A stretch of 64,000 nt of DNA from Caulobacter segnis ATCC 21756 (GCF_000092285.1 NC_014100.1:2666001-2730000), one strand, 5' to 3'; shown: positions 34,535 to 43,265, numbered from the stretch's first letter. Translations and numbers: made by a program. Notes: generated by a model not told the origin, from the sequence alone.

Positions 34535-34627
34535 GGGCGTCCTCCTCGTTTGCGCGGAGACTAGCCCCGCGCCGAACCACGTCCATGATCGAGCGCAAAA
34601 CGCGCCCTCCCCGCTCCTGGGTCGCCT

Positions 34628-35053
34628 TTAGGGCCGCGCCGACAGGTCGACGACCTCGCCATCTTCCTTGGTGAAACTGTCGGGGTGACGATCGAGGAGA
34701 TCGAACACCACCTCCGACGGCCGGCAGAGCTTGACGCCGCGCGGCGTGACCACCAGCGGACGGTTGACCAGGATCGGGTGAGCGATCATGGCCTCGAGGA
34801 TCTTCGCCTCGCTGACGCCCTCGGCCGTCAATCCAAGCTCTTCGGCCGGCGTGCCGCGCGTGCGCATGAGCTGGTGGAACGACAGGCCCGCCTCCTTGGC
34901 GAGGTCTTGCAGCTGATCGTGGGTCCAGCCGGTCCGCAGGTATTCGATGACCTTAGGCTCGTAGCCGGCGGCGCGGATCATCGCCAGGACGTTACGCGAC
35001 GTGCCGCAGTTGGGGTTGTGGTAGATCACCACCGGGAAATCAGAGTCGCTCAC
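34628..35053 (-). CDS. arsC: glutaredoxin-dependent arsenate reductase
   Basis: A 141-residue ArsC of the Grx-linked class: catalytic N-P-N-C-G-T-S-R-N with Cys16, and the later R-P-L-V-V-T-P-R-G-V-K-L-C-R-P with the family arginine. It reduces arsenate to arsenite using glutathione/glutaredoxin. It starts at GTG 35053, 11 bp after acr3, as the last gene of arsR-arsC-acr3-arsC. Confidence 0.93.
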   Translation of the reverse strand: MSDSDFPVVIYHNPNCGTSRNVLAMIRAAGYEPKVIEYLRTGWTHDQLQDLAKEAGLSFHQLMRTRGTPAEELGLTAEGVSEAKILEAMIAHPILVNRPLVVTPRGVKLCRPSEVVFDLLDRHPDSFTKEDGEVVDLSARP

Positions 35054-35064
35054 GGGTCACGGTC

Positions 35065-36135
35065 CTACGCTTTGAAGGGGGTGTCGCCGCGCGCGGCGGC
35101 GACCTTGCGCACGGCCTGGCCGCGCTCGTACCAGGGCTTGGAGGCGTTCACGATCGCCACGATCGAGAGCATCACCGGCACCTCGATCAGCACGCCGACC
35201 ACCGTCGCCAGCGCCGCGCCCGACTGGAAGCCAAAGAGACTGATGGCGGCGGCGACCGCCAGTTCGAAGAAGTTGCTGGCCCCGATCAGGGCCGAAGGCC
35301 CGGCCACGCAATGGGCCTCGCCGCTCAAGCGGTTGAGCAGATAAGCCAGGCCTGAATTGACATAGACCTGGATCAGGATCGGCACGGCCAGCAGGGCAAT
35401 GACCAGCGGCTGCTTGAGGATCTGCTCGCCCTGGAAGCCAAACAGCATGACCAGGGTCGCCAGCAGCGCCACGATCGACAGCGGCTGCATCACCGCCATG
35501 AAGCGACTTAAGGCCGCCTCGCCCTTGGCCAGCAGCGCCTTGCGGATCAACTGCGCGGCCAGGACCGGCACGATGATGTAGAGCCCGACCGATAGGGTCA
35601 GGGTCGACCAAGGCACCGTGATCGCCGAGAGCCCGAGCAGCAGGCCGACGATCGGCGCGAAGGCCACGACCATGATGCTGTCGTTCAGCGCCACTTGGCT
35701 GAGGGTGAAGTTCGGCTCGCCCTTGGTCAGGTTGCTCCAGACAAAGACCATGGCCGTGCAGGGCGCGGCGGCCAGCAGGATCAGGCCGGCGATGTAGCTG
35801 TCGATCTGGTCGGCCGGCAGATAGGGCCTAAAGAGCTGGCTGATGAAGATCCAGCCCAGCAACGCCATCCCGAACGGCTTAACCAGCCAGTTGATCAGCA
35901 GGGTCACCGAGATCCCGCGCCAATGGCGGGCGACCTGGCCCAGGGCCGCGAAGTCGACCTTGATCAGCATCGGGATGATCATCAGCCAGATCAGGGCCGC
36001 CATCGGCAGGTTGACCTTAGCGATCTCGGCCGCGGCGATCAGATGGAAGACCGGCGCGAAGACATGCCCCAGCGCGACGCCGGCGACGATGCAAAGCCCC
36101 ACCCACACGGTGAGGTAACGTTCAAAGATGGACAT
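35065..36135 (-). CDS. acr3: ACR3-family arsenite efflux permease
   Basis: A 356-residue, ten-helix transporter with the ACR3 signature: W-V-G-L-C-I-V-A-G-V-A-L-G at the first helix, A-A-P-C-T-A-M-V-F-V-W-S with the essential cysteine (about residue 120) in helix 4, and E-L-A-V-A-A-A-I-S-L-F-G in helix 9. It extrudes arsenite across the inner membrane using the proton-motive force. Genes for both types of arsenate reductase flank it. It starts 27 bp after the upstream arsC. Confidence 0.93.
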   Translation of the reverse strand: MSIFERYLTVWVGLCIVAGVALGHVFAPVFHLIAAAEIAKVNLPMAALIWLMIIPMLIKVDFAALGQVARHWRGISVTLLINWLVKPFGMALLGWIFISQLFRPYLPADQIDSYIAGLILLAAAPCTAMVFVWSNLTKGEPNFTLSQVALNDSIMVVAFAPIVGLLLGLSAITVPWSTLTLSVGLYIIVPVLAAQLIRKALLAKGEAALSRFMAVMQPLSIVALLATLVMLFGFQGEQILKQPLVIALLAVPILIQVYVNSGLAYLLNRLSGEAHCVAGPSALIGASNFFELAVAAAISLFGFQSGAALATVVGVLIEVPVMLSIVAIVNASKPWYERGQAVRKVAAARGDTPFKA

Positions 36136-36162
36136 CCAGGATCCTGGTCGGGCGGCGGAAGA

Positions 36163-36696
36163 CTAGGCGGCGCTCTCGTCGGGGGCGACCGACTTGCCGA
36201 TCTCGTCGAGGCGCTTTTGCAGCGACAGGCGGTCGAGCGAAGCCATCGGCAAGGCGCAAAAGAGCGTGATGCGGCTGTTGAGCTGGCGATAGGCCTCGGC
36301 GAAGGCCAGGGCGATCTCGGCCTCCGAACCGCCGGCGTCGCCGGGGTTGGGGATCCCCCAATGGGCGCTCATCGGCTGGCCGGGCCAGATCGGGCAGACC
36401 TCGCCGGCGGCGTTGTCGCAGACGGTGAACACGAAATCGAGCTCGGGGGCGCCCGGATTGCTCTCCAGCGAGAACTCTTCCCAGCCCTTGGAGCGCAAGT
36501 CATCGGTCTTGTAGTTCAGGCGCTTAAGGAGGCTGATGGCGTGCGGATTGACCTCGCCACTGGCCATGGAGCCGGCGGAATAGGCGACGAAGCGCCCGGC
36601 CCCGACCCGGTTCATGATGCACTCAGCCATAATCGATCGCGCCGAATTATGGGTGCAGAGGAAGAGCACATTGTAGGGGCGGGTCTGGGCGGTCAT
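36163..36696 (-). CDS. arsC: low-molecular-weight PTPase-type (thioredoxin-coupled) arsenate reductase
   Basis: A 177-residue protein with the phosphatase loop L-C-T-H-N-S-A-R-S (Cys near 14) and the redox cysteines in F-T-V-C-D-N-A-A-G-E-V-C-P (about residues 83-94), as in thioredoxin-linked ArsC. It overlaps arsR by four bases (ATGA). With the Grx-type arsC at 34628, the operon carries two unrelated arsenate reductases drawing on different thiol pools. Confidence 0.92.
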   Translation of the reverse strand: MTAQTRPYNVLFLCTHNSARSIMAECIMNRVGAGRFVAYSAGSMASGEVNPHAISLLKRLNYKTDDLRSKGWEEFSLESNPGAPELDFVFTVCDNAAGEVCPIWPGQPMSAHWGIPNPGDAGGSEAEIALAFAEAYRQLNSRITLFCALPMASLDRLSLQKRLDEIGKSVAPDESAA

Positions 36697-37067
36697 GGCG
36701 TCGTCTCCAGGGGCGCAAGGCAGGTCCCGTCGCAGTCGGCGGCGCGGGCCAGGATGTCGCTGAGCGGGGCGCAGACCTCCGGGGCGCCGCCGCAGCAGTC
36801 GTCCATCAGGAAGGCCAGAAGCTGCGTCATCGCGCCATAGCGGGCGGTGTAGATGATCGAGCGGCCCTCGCGCCGCGAGTCGATCAAGCCGGCGTGGCTG
36901 AGGATATTGAGCCCCGAGGACAGGGTGTTGGGGATGATGCCGGTGGTGCGGGCGATCTCGCCGGCGGCCATGCCGCCCTGCCCGGTTTTGACCAGCAGGC
37001 GGAAGATGGCCAGGCGCCCTTCGTGGGCCAGGGCGCTGAGCGCGGTGACGGCGGCTTTCGATTCCAT
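36693..37067 (-). CDS. arsR: ArsR-family arsenic-responsive repressor (first copy)
   Basis: A 124-residue ArsR/SmtB protein with winged helix (G-E-I-A-R-T-T-G-I-I-P-N-T-L-S-S-G-L, about 36-53). Metal-binding cysteines lie after the dimer helix in F-L-M-D-D-C-C-G-G-A-P-E-V-C, not in the classic E-L-C-V-C-D-L helix. The downstream Cys set is the class seen in alphaproteobacterial ArsR proteins. An 18-bp operator abuts the start codon, so autorepression of arsR-arsC-acr3-arsC is expected. Confidence 0.92.
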   Translation of the reverse strand: MESKAAVTALSALAHEGRLAIFRLLVKTGQGGMAAGEIARTTGIIPNTLSSGLNILSHAGLIDSRREGRSIIYTARYGAMTQLLAFLMDDCCGGAPEVCAPLSDILARAADCDGTCLAPLETTP

Positions 37068-37068
37068 A

Positions 37069-37086
37069 ATTCGAACATACTCGAAT
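37069..37086. promoter_or_regulatory. ArsR operator next to arsR start
   Basis: Perfect arms ATTCGA (37069-37074) and TCGAAT (37081-37086) with a six-base spacer, one base before the start codon at 37067. ArsR-family repressors bind such AT-rich 6-n-6 dyads. The position implies that the repressor covers the transcription start. Confidence 0.7.
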
Positions 37087-37137
37087 AATAAGAAAGTTCA
37101 ATGACACGCCCGCCTTAGTCGGAGCGATCAAACGGTC

Positions 37138-38298
37138 TTAGACGGTCTCTGCCCAACGGGTCGACAGCGGCGCCATCAGCGCCAGGGCCGTGAGGCAGGC
37201 CAGGCAGGCGGCGGTCAGGGCGACGATTGGCGAGATCCCCATCACCAGGGCGAAGGCGAACGGGGCCAGCGCCTGGGTCAGCCGCCCCGGCATGGCGATC
37301 AGCCCCAGGCGCGCGCCGTAACCGCCCGGCCCAAACAGCGCCAGCGGCGCGCTGCCACGGGCGATCGTGAAGAGCCCGTTGCCCGCCCCATAGAGCGCGG
37401 CCAGCGCCATCAGGCCCACGGGGCCGCCCACCAGGGTCAGGCCCGCGCCGATCGGCAAAAGCAGGACGGCGATGCGGGCGGCGTTCAGCGGGTGCAGCCG
37501 CCGGGCCAGGCCCCATTCGGCCAGTCGCGCCAAGACCTGGGCCGGCCCGACCAGGGCGGCCGCGGCGAGCGCCTGGCCTGGCGTGGCGCCCAGCCCCTTC
37601 AGCAGCAGCGGCAGCTGAGCGCCCAGCGCCGCGCCGACCGCGCTCATCGCCGCGAAGGCGCTGGCCAGCAGCAGCACCGCTACAAGGGGCGGATTGGCGG
37701 GGGCCAGCGGCGGGCGATCGGTCGGCTCGCCGACGTCTCCAGGTCCCGAGGGCAAGGTAAGGTGCAGCGGCAGGGCCAGGGCCAACTGAGCGCCTGCCCA
37801 CAGCAGACACGCCGCGCGCCAGCCGTGATGGTCGGCGACAGAGGCGGTCAACGGCCAGCCGATGGTGCTGGCGAAGCCGGCGATCAGGGTCACGCCGGTG
37901 ATCGGCCCGCGCGCGGCCGCGCCAAACCAGCCCACCAGACCGGCGAAGGCGACGTCGTAGTGACCCAGCGCCATGCCAAGACCCATCAGCGCCCAGGCGG
38001 CAAACAGCATCCACGGCCCTTGGGCTAGGGCCAGACTGATCAAACCGGCGGCCAAGACGAGGTTGGAGAGGACGAGCACGCCACGCGCGCCGTGGCGATC
38101 AACGCGCCGGCCGATCGCCGGCCCAAGCACCACCGTCGCCAGGAGCGCGCCGGCATAGGCGGCGAACACCGTCGGCGTCGCCAGGCCCAGGGTCTTGGCC
38201 ATGGGCGCGGCCAGCACCGCCGGCAGATAGGCGCTGGAGGCGTAGCCCACGGTCTGGGTGACCCCCAGCTGGAGGACCGCGCGGCGCGGGGTGATCAC
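37138..38298 (-). CDS. MFS transporter in the arsenic cluster
   Basis: A 386-residue protein with twelve predicted helices and a motif-A-like G-P-A-I-G-R-R-V-D-R-H-G loop (about 59-70). It is co-translated with the N-acetyltransferase (GTG start inside a GTGA overlap). MFS exporters in ars clusters carry trivalent or organic arsenicals or arseno-phosphoglycerate. No glyceraldehyde-3-phosphate dehydrogenase gene is adjacent, which argues against the ArsJ route. Export of an organoarsenical handled by the acetyltransferase is a reasonable guess. Confidence 0.85.
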   Translation of the reverse strand: MITPRRAVLQLGVTQTVGYASSAYLPAVLAAPMAKTLGLATPTVFAAYAGALLATVVLGPAIGRRVDRHGARGVLVLSNLVLAAGLISLALAQGPWMLFAAWALMGLGMALGHYDVAFAGLVGWFGAAARGPITGVTLIAGFASTIGWPLTASVADHHGWRAACLLWAGAQLALALPLHLTLPSGPGDVGEPTDRPPLAPANPPLVAVLLLASAFAAMSAVGAALGAQLPLLLKGLGATPGQALAAAALVGPAQVLARLAEWGLARRLHPLNAARIAVLLLPIGAGLTLVGGPVGLMALAALYGAGNGLFTIARGSAPLALFGPGGYGARLGLIAMPGRLTQALAPFAFALVMGISPIVALTAACLACLTALALMAPLSTRWAETV

Positions 38299-38789
38299 GC
38301 CTCGATCAGGCGCTCGACGGCGACCACGTCGCGCCAGACGCCATCGAGCTGGCCATGGCGCTGATGGACCCCGACCTCACGGAATCCCTGCCTGCGCAGA
38401 AGGCCAAGGCTGGCGCTGTTTTCGACGAAGACGCGCGAGAGAAGCTTATGCAGGCCCTGAGCCTTGGCCGCTTCGATCAGGGCGGCCAGGGCGTGCTTGC
38501 CCACTCCCGTCCCGCGATGGCCACGGTCGACATAGACCGAGAACTCGGCGATGCCGGCGTAGCAGCAGCGATCCGAATAGGCGAAGGTCGCCGCGTAGCC
38601 GACGACGTTCTGCGCCGCGTCGACGACCACCACCACCGGCAGGCCGCTGGCGAGCCACGCCTCGACCGCCTCGACGCCGCGCGGGCTGGTCTCGAAGGTG
38701 GCGATGCGGTCCTCGATGCCCTGGTTATAGATCCTGGCCATGGCCGGGGCGTCAGCCAAGGTCGCCGGCCGCGCGACAAGCTCGCTCAC
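38295..38789 (-). CDS. arsN1: GNAT acetyltransferase of the phosphinothricin/arsinothricin (ArsN1) type
   Basis: A 164-residue GNAT enzyme. The N-terminal [18 protein letters not shown] and T-F-E-T-S-P match the PAT subfamily. The acetyl-CoA loop is G-H-R-G-T-G-V-G-K, and N-S-A-S-L-G-L-L follows in the last helix. In ars clusters this family acetylates the amino group of arsinothricin (ArsN1). The start is GTG, overlapping the arsH stop, and it is coupled also to the MFS gene. Phosphinothricin or a methionine sulfoximine analogue is the alternative substrate. Confidence 0.82.
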   Translation of the reverse strand: MSELVARPATLADAPAMARIYNQGIEDRIATFETSPRGVEAVEAWLASGLPVVVVVDAAQNVVGYAATFAYSDRCCYAGIAEFSVYVDRGHRGTGVGKHALAALIEAAKAQGLHKLLSRVFVENSASLGLLRRQGFREVGVHQRHGQLDGVWRDVVAVERLIEA

Positions 38790-39526
38790 GCGACGACCTT
38801 CGCGGCTTCGTGCTCCATGGCCTTGGCGCCGAGCAGATGCTCGTGCGTTTCCCGCCCCGCCGCCTTGCGCTCGCTATAGCGGTCGACCAGGTAGTCGGAC
38901 CGGTCGCGGGTCAGCAGGGTGAATTTGTAAAGCTCCTCCATGACGTCGACGACCCGGTCGTAATAGCTCGACGGCTTCATGCGATCGTTCTCGTCGAACT
39001 CCTTGTAGGCCATCGCCACCGAGGACTGATTGGGGATGGTGATCATCCGCATCCAGCGGCCCAGCAGGCGCAGGGTGTTGACGGCGTTGAACGATTGCGA
39101 GCCGCCGCTGACCTGCATGACCGCCAGGGTCTTGCCCTGGGTTGGCCGCACGCTGCCTATCTCCAGCGGAATCCAGTCGATCTGGGCCTTCATGATCCCG
39201 GTGATCGCCCCGTGGCGCTCGGGACTGCACCAGACCTGCCCCTCGGACCACTCCGAAAGCGCCCGCAGTTCCTGGACCTTGGGATGATCGGCGGGGGTGG
39301 CGTCGGGCAGCGGCAGGCCGGCCGGATCGAAGACCCGGGTCTCGGCGCCCATCGCCTCGAGCAGGCGCTGGGCCTCGAGCACCAGAAGCTTGCTAAACGA
39401 GCGCTCGCGCAGCGACCCATAGAGCAGCAGGATGCGCGGCGGATGGGTCGAGACCTTGGCCGGCTCGAGCTTGGCGATACTGGGCCGATCGGCGAAGGCC
39501 GGGCTCAGGGCGGGAAAGTCGGTCAA
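38786..39526 (-). CDS. arsH: ArsH NADPH:FMN oxidoreductase
   Basis: A 246-residue flavoprotein with the FMN-binding [10 protein letters not shown] (about 36-45) and the conserved [10 protein letters not shown] segment (about 100-109). ArsH oxidises trivalent organoarsenicals to the less toxic pentavalent forms. It starts at TTG 39526 with AGGGA upstream. A degenerate copy of the second arsR operator lies in the gap to arsR, so both genes may respond to the same repressor. Confidence 0.92.
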   Translation of the reverse strand: MTDFPALSPAFADRPSIAKLEPAKVSTHPPRILLLYGSLRERSFSKLLVLEAQRLLEAMGAETRVFDPAGLPLPDATPADHPKVQELRALSEWSEGQVWCSPERHGAITGIMKAQIDWIPLEIGSVRPTQGKTLAVMQVSGGSQSFNAVNTLRLLGRWMRMITIPNQSSVAMAYKEFDENDRMKPSSYYDRVVDVMEELYKFTLLTRDRSDYLVDRYSERKAAGRETHEHLLGAKAMEHEAAKVVA

Positions 39527-39540
39527 ACGGCGGGTCCCTT

Positions 39541-39570
39541 CATCACGAAATCTCTAGAGAGGTGGTGGCG
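39541..39570. promoter_or_regulatory. degenerate second copy of the ArsR operator before arsH
   Basis: It begins CATCACGA and has TCTCTAGAGA at the centre. Aligned with 39914-39943 it matches 22 of 30 bases with the same distance (14.5 bp) from first base to dyad centre, and both are followed by TCA. The left half is conserved better than the right. It would give arsH its own ArsR-controlled promoter inside the operon. Confidence 0.5.
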
Positions 39571-39584
39571 TCAGGCCAAAAAAC

Positions 39585-39911
39585 TCAGGCGGCGCTGTCT
39601 TGCGCGCAACCCAAGCCCAGGCCCGCGCAACAGTTTTCGGTCAGGTAGGCGGCCAGAGCGTTTACCCGCCCATAGTCGGCCGTGCAGATCAGCTCCCGGC
39701 CGCGCTTCTCCTGCCGCACCAGGCCGGCGCGCGACAGGGCCGCCAGGTGATGGGCCAGGGTCGAGGGCGGGATTTGGCTCAGCCGCACGAGGTCGGTGAC
39801 ATTGGCCCCCTCGTCGCCGGCCCGCACCAGCAGCCGAAAGACGCGCAGGCGAACGGGACTTCCCAGGGCCGACAGGCCGGCGGCGGCGCCATCTTCAGTA
39901 AGCGACGACAT
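39585..39911 (-). CDS. arsR: ArsR-family repressor (second copy)
   Basis: A 108-residue winged-helix protein (V-T-D-L-V-R-L-S-Q-I-P-P-S-T-L-A-H-H-L, about 38-56) with C-terminal thiols in T-E-N-C-C-A-G-L-G-L-G-C, again the C-terminal cysteine class. It is only distantly similar to the repressor at 36693, and its operator differs. It leads the arsR-arsH-arsN1-MFS group, giving this cluster two independent regulatory units. The start codon overlaps the edge of a 36-bp palindrome, so the mRNA is probably leaderless. Confidence 0.9.
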   Translation of the reverse strand: MSSLTEDGAAAGLSALGSPVRLRVFRLLVRAGDEGANVTDLVRLSQIPPSTLAHHLAALSRAGLVRQEKRGRELICTADYGRVNALAAYLTENCCAGLGLGCAQDSAA

Positions 39912-39946
39912 GACATCACGATATTTCTAGGAATATCGTGATGTCA
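39911..39946. promoter_or_regulatory. 36-bp near-perfect palindromic operator
   Basis: The dyad is centred at 39928.5 with 17 of 18 pairs matching; the left arm begins TGACATCACGATATT and the right ends AATATCGTGATGTCA, around CTAG. It overlaps the first base of the arsR start codon. The length would hold two ArsR dimers. It also faces the divergent small gene at 40045. Confidence 0.75.
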
Positions 39947-40044
39947 AGCCGCGCGACGGCCCGGAGACCGTGCGGCGACGGCAACGGCGCGGCCAATTCA
40001 ACACGGCGCGGGAACGTCGTACCGCGGCGCGCGTCCTCTAAGGC

Positions 40045-40308
40045 GTGATCGATCTCAACACCCAGCCCTGGCCGGACCTGCTCGCCGTCGGCCTGACCGC
40101 CGAGGAGGCCCACCTCGTGCTGCAATGGCGCCCACTCAGCTCCTGGGACGTCCTCCTCCAGGTTCTGGAGATCGACGCCACGCGCATCGCGGCGCTGCGC
40201 GCGGCGGGCGCGGACCTGACCGACGCGGGCGCCTGCCTGTGGCCCGCGCCGCGGCCGTTCAGCTTGAGCGAACAGTCCACGCCGCCAGACCCCCTGTCCC
40301 GCGGCTAG
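40045..40308 (+). CDS. small protein with helix-hairpin-helix-like segment
   Basis: 87 residues from a GTG start. The middle reads [18 protein letters not shown] and then [16 protein letters not shown], which fits a helix-hairpin-helix pair of the ComEA/GspK type that can bind DNA. Upstream AAGG is close to the start. It converges with the cysteine-synthase-like gene, sharing CTAG at the stops. It has no recognised family and may be spurious, though its composition and structure are better than those of the shadow frames around it. Confidence 0.45.
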   Translation: MIDLNTQPWPDLLAVGLTAEEAHLVLQWRPLSSWDVLLQVLEIDATRIAALRAAGADLTDAGACLWPAPRPFSLSEQSTPPDPLSRG

Positions 40309-41381
40309 AGCGCCCGCCAGCCGAGCAGCTCGACCTCGGGGGTCAGGTAGCCCTCGCGCACCGGCTCTTCCTGAGCCAGGGCCGTGGAGAGATAGCGGGC
40401 GTGGTTGTCGCACAGCACGGTGGCGACGCGCGCGTCGGGCCGCTCTTGCAGCACCTTGATGGCGGCCAGCAGATTGGCGCCGCTGGAGATGCCCACGCCC
40501 AGGCCTAGCTGCTGGGCGACCTTCTGGGCCATCAGGATCGCGTCGCCGTCGTGGACGGCGATCACCGGGGCCAGTTCGTTCAGCTTGACAATGTCGGGAA
40601 TGAATTCGTCGGAGACGCCCTGGATGCGGTGATGGCCGACCTTGTGGCCGGTCGACAGGGTCGGCGACTCGGCCGGCTCGACCGGATGGACGGCGGCGGC
40701 CAGGCCCCGGTCGCGGAACAGACGGCCAAAGCCCATCACCGTGCCGCCGGTCCCGACCCCGGCGACGAAGGCGTCGGGCGCCAGGCGATGGGCGGCCATC
40801 TGGGTCAGCAGTTCCTCGGCGGTGCCGTGATAGTGGGCCCGCCAGTTGTCGTCATTGGCGAACTGGCGCGACAGGAACGCGCCCTTGGCGCGGGCATAGG
40901 CCTCGGCCATCGCCACCGAGCCGACGAAGCCGCCCTCGGCCTTGGAGACCAGACGGATGGTCGCCCCGTGGCTGGTCAGGAGCGCGCGGCGCTCCAGGCT
41001 CATCCAGTCGGGCATGAAGATGGTCACCGGGTGACCCAAGGCCCGGCCCAGCGCGGCCAGGGCGATGCCGGCGTTGCCGCTGGTGGCCTCGACGATCTCC
41101 TGGCCTGGCGCCAGTTCCCGCCGCTCATAGGCCGCGCCGATAATGCTGCAGGCCATGCGGTCCTTGATGCTGCCGGTCAGGTTATAGAGCTCGGCCTTGG
41201 CGTAGACCGTGGCCGCCCGCCCGCGCCAGGTCAGGTCGATGGCCAGGAGCGGCGTGCGGCCGACCAGCCCCGCCATGGCGCCCAGCGCGGCCAGGGCCTG
41301 GTCGCAGCCGCGGCCCGGCGAGGCCTGCGGCGGGGTGGCGAAACGGTGGGAGGCGGCCAGGCCGATCGAACCCGCGAGCAT
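40305..41381 (-). CDS. cysteine-synthase-family PLP enzyme
   Basis: A 358-residue fold-type II PLP enzyme: N-L-T-G-S-I-K-D-R with the Schiff-base lysine (about residue 74), T-S-G-N-A-G substrate loop, G-V-G-T-G-G-T phosphate loop and G-I-S-S-G-A-N. It resembles O-acetylserine or O-phosphoserine sulfhydrylases and cystathionine beta-synthase cores, with an N-terminal extension of about 40 residues. Extra cysteine for glutathione and arsenite binding would suit an arsenic island. The start at 41381 is uncertain because its ribosome site is weak. Confidence 0.85.
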   Translation of the reverse strand: MLAGSIGLAASHRFATPPQASPGRGCDQALAALGAMAGLVGRTPLLAIDLTWRGRAATVYAKAELYNLTGSIKDRMACSIIGAAYERRELAPGQEIVEATSGNAGIALAALGRALGHPVTIFMPDWMSLERRALLTSHGATIRLVSKAEGGFVGSVAMAEAYARAKGAFLSRQFANDDNWRAHYHGTAEELLTQMAAHRLAPDAFVAGVGTGGTVMGFGRLFRDRGLAAAVHPVEPAESPTLSTGHKVGHHRIQGVSDEFIPDIVKLNELAPVIAVHDGDAILMAQKVAQQLGLGVGISSGANLLAAIKVLQERPDARVATVLCDNHARYLSTALAQEEPVREGYLTPEVELLGWRAL

Positions 41382-41871
41382 GACAAGAACCCTGCTTAGG
41401 ACATGACCAGGGCGCGGCGGCGGGTCGGCGCGCGCGCCTTCCGCGCTCTTCGCGCCAAGGCCGCCAAACCTGCCGATCGCGCCATCAAAAGTCTTCACCG
41501 ATTTTCCCACGAAATGGCGCTCACACGGTGTCTTTCTCCCAATACGTCGACGCTTGATAGATCGCCACTGAGCAATCAGTCGCTAGGACACCCGGTTTCG
41601 GCGAAGGGCTCACGCCACTCAGATTCTCACTCCAAACGCCGCGCTTCGCAGAAAAACCCACGCATCCGCGCGATCGCCAAATTTTCTCCACCAGACGGGT
41701 GATCACCCGGACCAGTTTGGGAAGACATCACAGCCGGGGCTATGGAACAGTTTCATGACGGTGAGGCGTGGCTGGAACCTTGAGACGACCGCAGATCAGG
41801 GGGCAGCGCGCAACAGACGACAACGACAACTTTGAGATTAGTTACACGATCGACGAGCGTACTGGGGGCGT
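41382..41871. other. 490-bp divergent intergenic region
   Basis: It lies between the cysteine-synthase-like gene (minus) and the sigma factor gene (plus). It contains a perfect 14-bp palindrome CGGGTGATCACCCG (41696-41709). No frame with convincing composition is present. It presumably holds both promoters. Confidence 0.5.
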
Positions 41872-42513
41872 TTGAAATTGTCGCAGACCGCAGCACCGGC
41901 TCACGAGTACATGGCCAATGCCGCCGCACTCGACAGCCTTTTGACCACAAGTCCGGCCGATTACTTCTGGCGCTTCGCGCCTGAACTGAGGAGCTATCTG
42001 GCGCGGCGGCTCGACAGCAGCGAGATCGACGACGTCATCCAGGACGTGATGTTGAAGCTGCACACCCGCGACGGCCGCTGGGACATCCGCTTTCCCAAGC
42101 GCTATTTCTACCAGGTGGTCCGCACGACCCTGGTGGATCTCTATCGCCGCAACCGCTCGCGCTGCGTCCAGCACCACTGCGAGCTGTCGCCCGAGACCCA
42201 TCCGCGCGACGAGCTCTCGCCGATCCGCATCCTGCAGGCGCGCCAGGAGATGGCCGCGGCCCGCGAGGCCCTCGCCCAGCTGCCCGACCGCACCCGCGAG
42301 ATCCTGCTGGCCGTGCGGGTCGAGGGCCAGAGCCTCAAGGCCGTGGCCGCCCGCCATGGCATCTCCACGAGCGCCGTCGAAAAGCACATCACCCGCGGCC
42401 TCAACGCGCTGTCGGCCCAGCTCCATGACGAGGACGAGGCGTTCGGCGAGGCCTGGGGCGCCGGCGCGCGCCAGCGCCGCCTGGCGATCGCCTCGGCCCC
42501 GCGCCTCAGCTAG
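41872..42513 (+). CDS. ECF RNA polymerase sigma factor (FecI-like)
   Basis: Up to 213 residues from TTG 41872, or 200 from ATG 41911. Sigma region 2 is D-V-I-Q-D-V-M-L-K-L-H with K-R-Y-F-Y-Q-V-V-R-T-T-L-V-D-L-Y-R-R. Region 4 is L-P-D-R-T-R-E-I-L-L-A-V-R-V-E-G and H-G-I-S-T-S-A-V-E-K-H-I. This is the FecI-type group. No FecR-like anti-sigma gene follows, and the next gene is on the opposite strand. GGGGGCG upstream is a poor ribosome site, so the start is not settled. It could drive a TonB receptor gene; the nearest is the peptide locus on the other strand. Confidence 0.85.
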   Translation: MKLSQTAAPAHEYMANAAALDSLLTTSPADYFWRFAPELRSYLARRLDSSEIDDVIQDVMLKLHTRDGRWDIRFPKRYFYQVVRTTLVDLYRRNRSRCVQHHCELSPETHPRDELSPIRILQARQEMAAAREALAQLPDRTREILLAVRVEGQSLKAVAARHGISTSAVEKHITRGLNALSAQLHDEDEAFGEAWGAGARQRRLAIASAPRLS

Positions 42514-42527
42514 CGCGGGTCCCGCGC

Positions 42528-43265
42528 TCAGGCCCTAAGCTGGCCCAGGAAGGCGCGGGTGCGCGCCTCGCGCGGGTCTTCGAAGAAACGGGCCGGCGGG
42601 CCGGCCTCGAGGATCTTGCCCTCGTCCATGAAGATCACCCGGTCGGCGACGTCGCGGGCAAAGCCCATCTCATGGGTGACGACGATCATGGTCATGCCCG
42701 AGGCGGCCAGACCCCGCATGACCTCCAGCACCTCGCCGACCATTTCCGGATCGAGCGCCGAGGTCGGCTCGTCGAACAGCATGACCTTGGGGGCCATGGC
42801 CAGGGCCCGGGCGATGGCGGCGCGCTGCTGCTGGCCGCCCGAGAGCTGAACCGGGTACTTGTCGGCATGACCGGCGATGCGCACCCGCTCCAGCAGGGTC
42901 ATGGCCCGATCCCTGGCCTCGGCGCGCGAGAGGCCCAGGACCCGCATCGGGGCCAGGACGCAGTTTTCGAGCACGGTCAGATGCGGAAAGAGATTGAAAG
43001 CCTGGAAGACCATGCCACTGGCGCGGCGGGCGCCGGCCCCTTCCCGCCCGCTGGCCGAGAGGTCCTGGCCATCGACGCGGATGGTCCCGGCCTGATGCGG
43101 CTCCAGGCCATTGATCGCGCGGATCAGGGTCGACTTGCCCGAGCCGGAGGGCCCCAGGACCACGACCTTCTCGCCGGCGGCGACGCTCAGATTAAGGCCC
43201 CGCAGCACCGGCTGGTCGCCGTACCACTTCTGGAGATTTTCGATCTCGATCATCGCCTGGCTCAT
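42528..43265 (-). CDS. aapP: polar amino acid ABC transporter ATPase
   Basis: A 245-residue ABC ATPase with Walker [10 protein letters not shown] (38-46), signature L-S-G-G-Q-Q-Q (141-147), Walker B with D-E-P (165-167) and the H-loop V-T-H-E-M-G-F-A. It matches the GlnQ/HisP/AapP group. It is the last gene of the operon and overlaps the upstream permease by four bases (ATGA). The symbol follows the general L-amino acid transporter of rhizobia, whose four-gene layout this operon copies. Confidence 0.9.
   Translation of the reverse strand: MSQAMIEIENLQKWYGDQPVLRGLNLSVAAGEKVVVLGPSGSGKSTLIRAINGLEPHQAGTIRVDGQDLSASGREGAGARRASGMVFQAFNLFPHLTVLENCVLAPMRVLGLSRAEARDRAMTLLERVRIAGHADKYPVQLSGGQQQRAAIARALAMAPKVMLFDEPTSALDPEMVGEVLEVMRGLAASGMTMIVVTHEMGFARDVADRVIFMDEGKILEAGPPARFFEDPREARTRAFLGQLRA

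Noticed and set aside
37138..38298. ArsJ assignment for the MFS gene
   Set aside because: ArsJ works with a glyceraldehyde-3-phosphate dehydrogenase encoded beside it, and none is present here.
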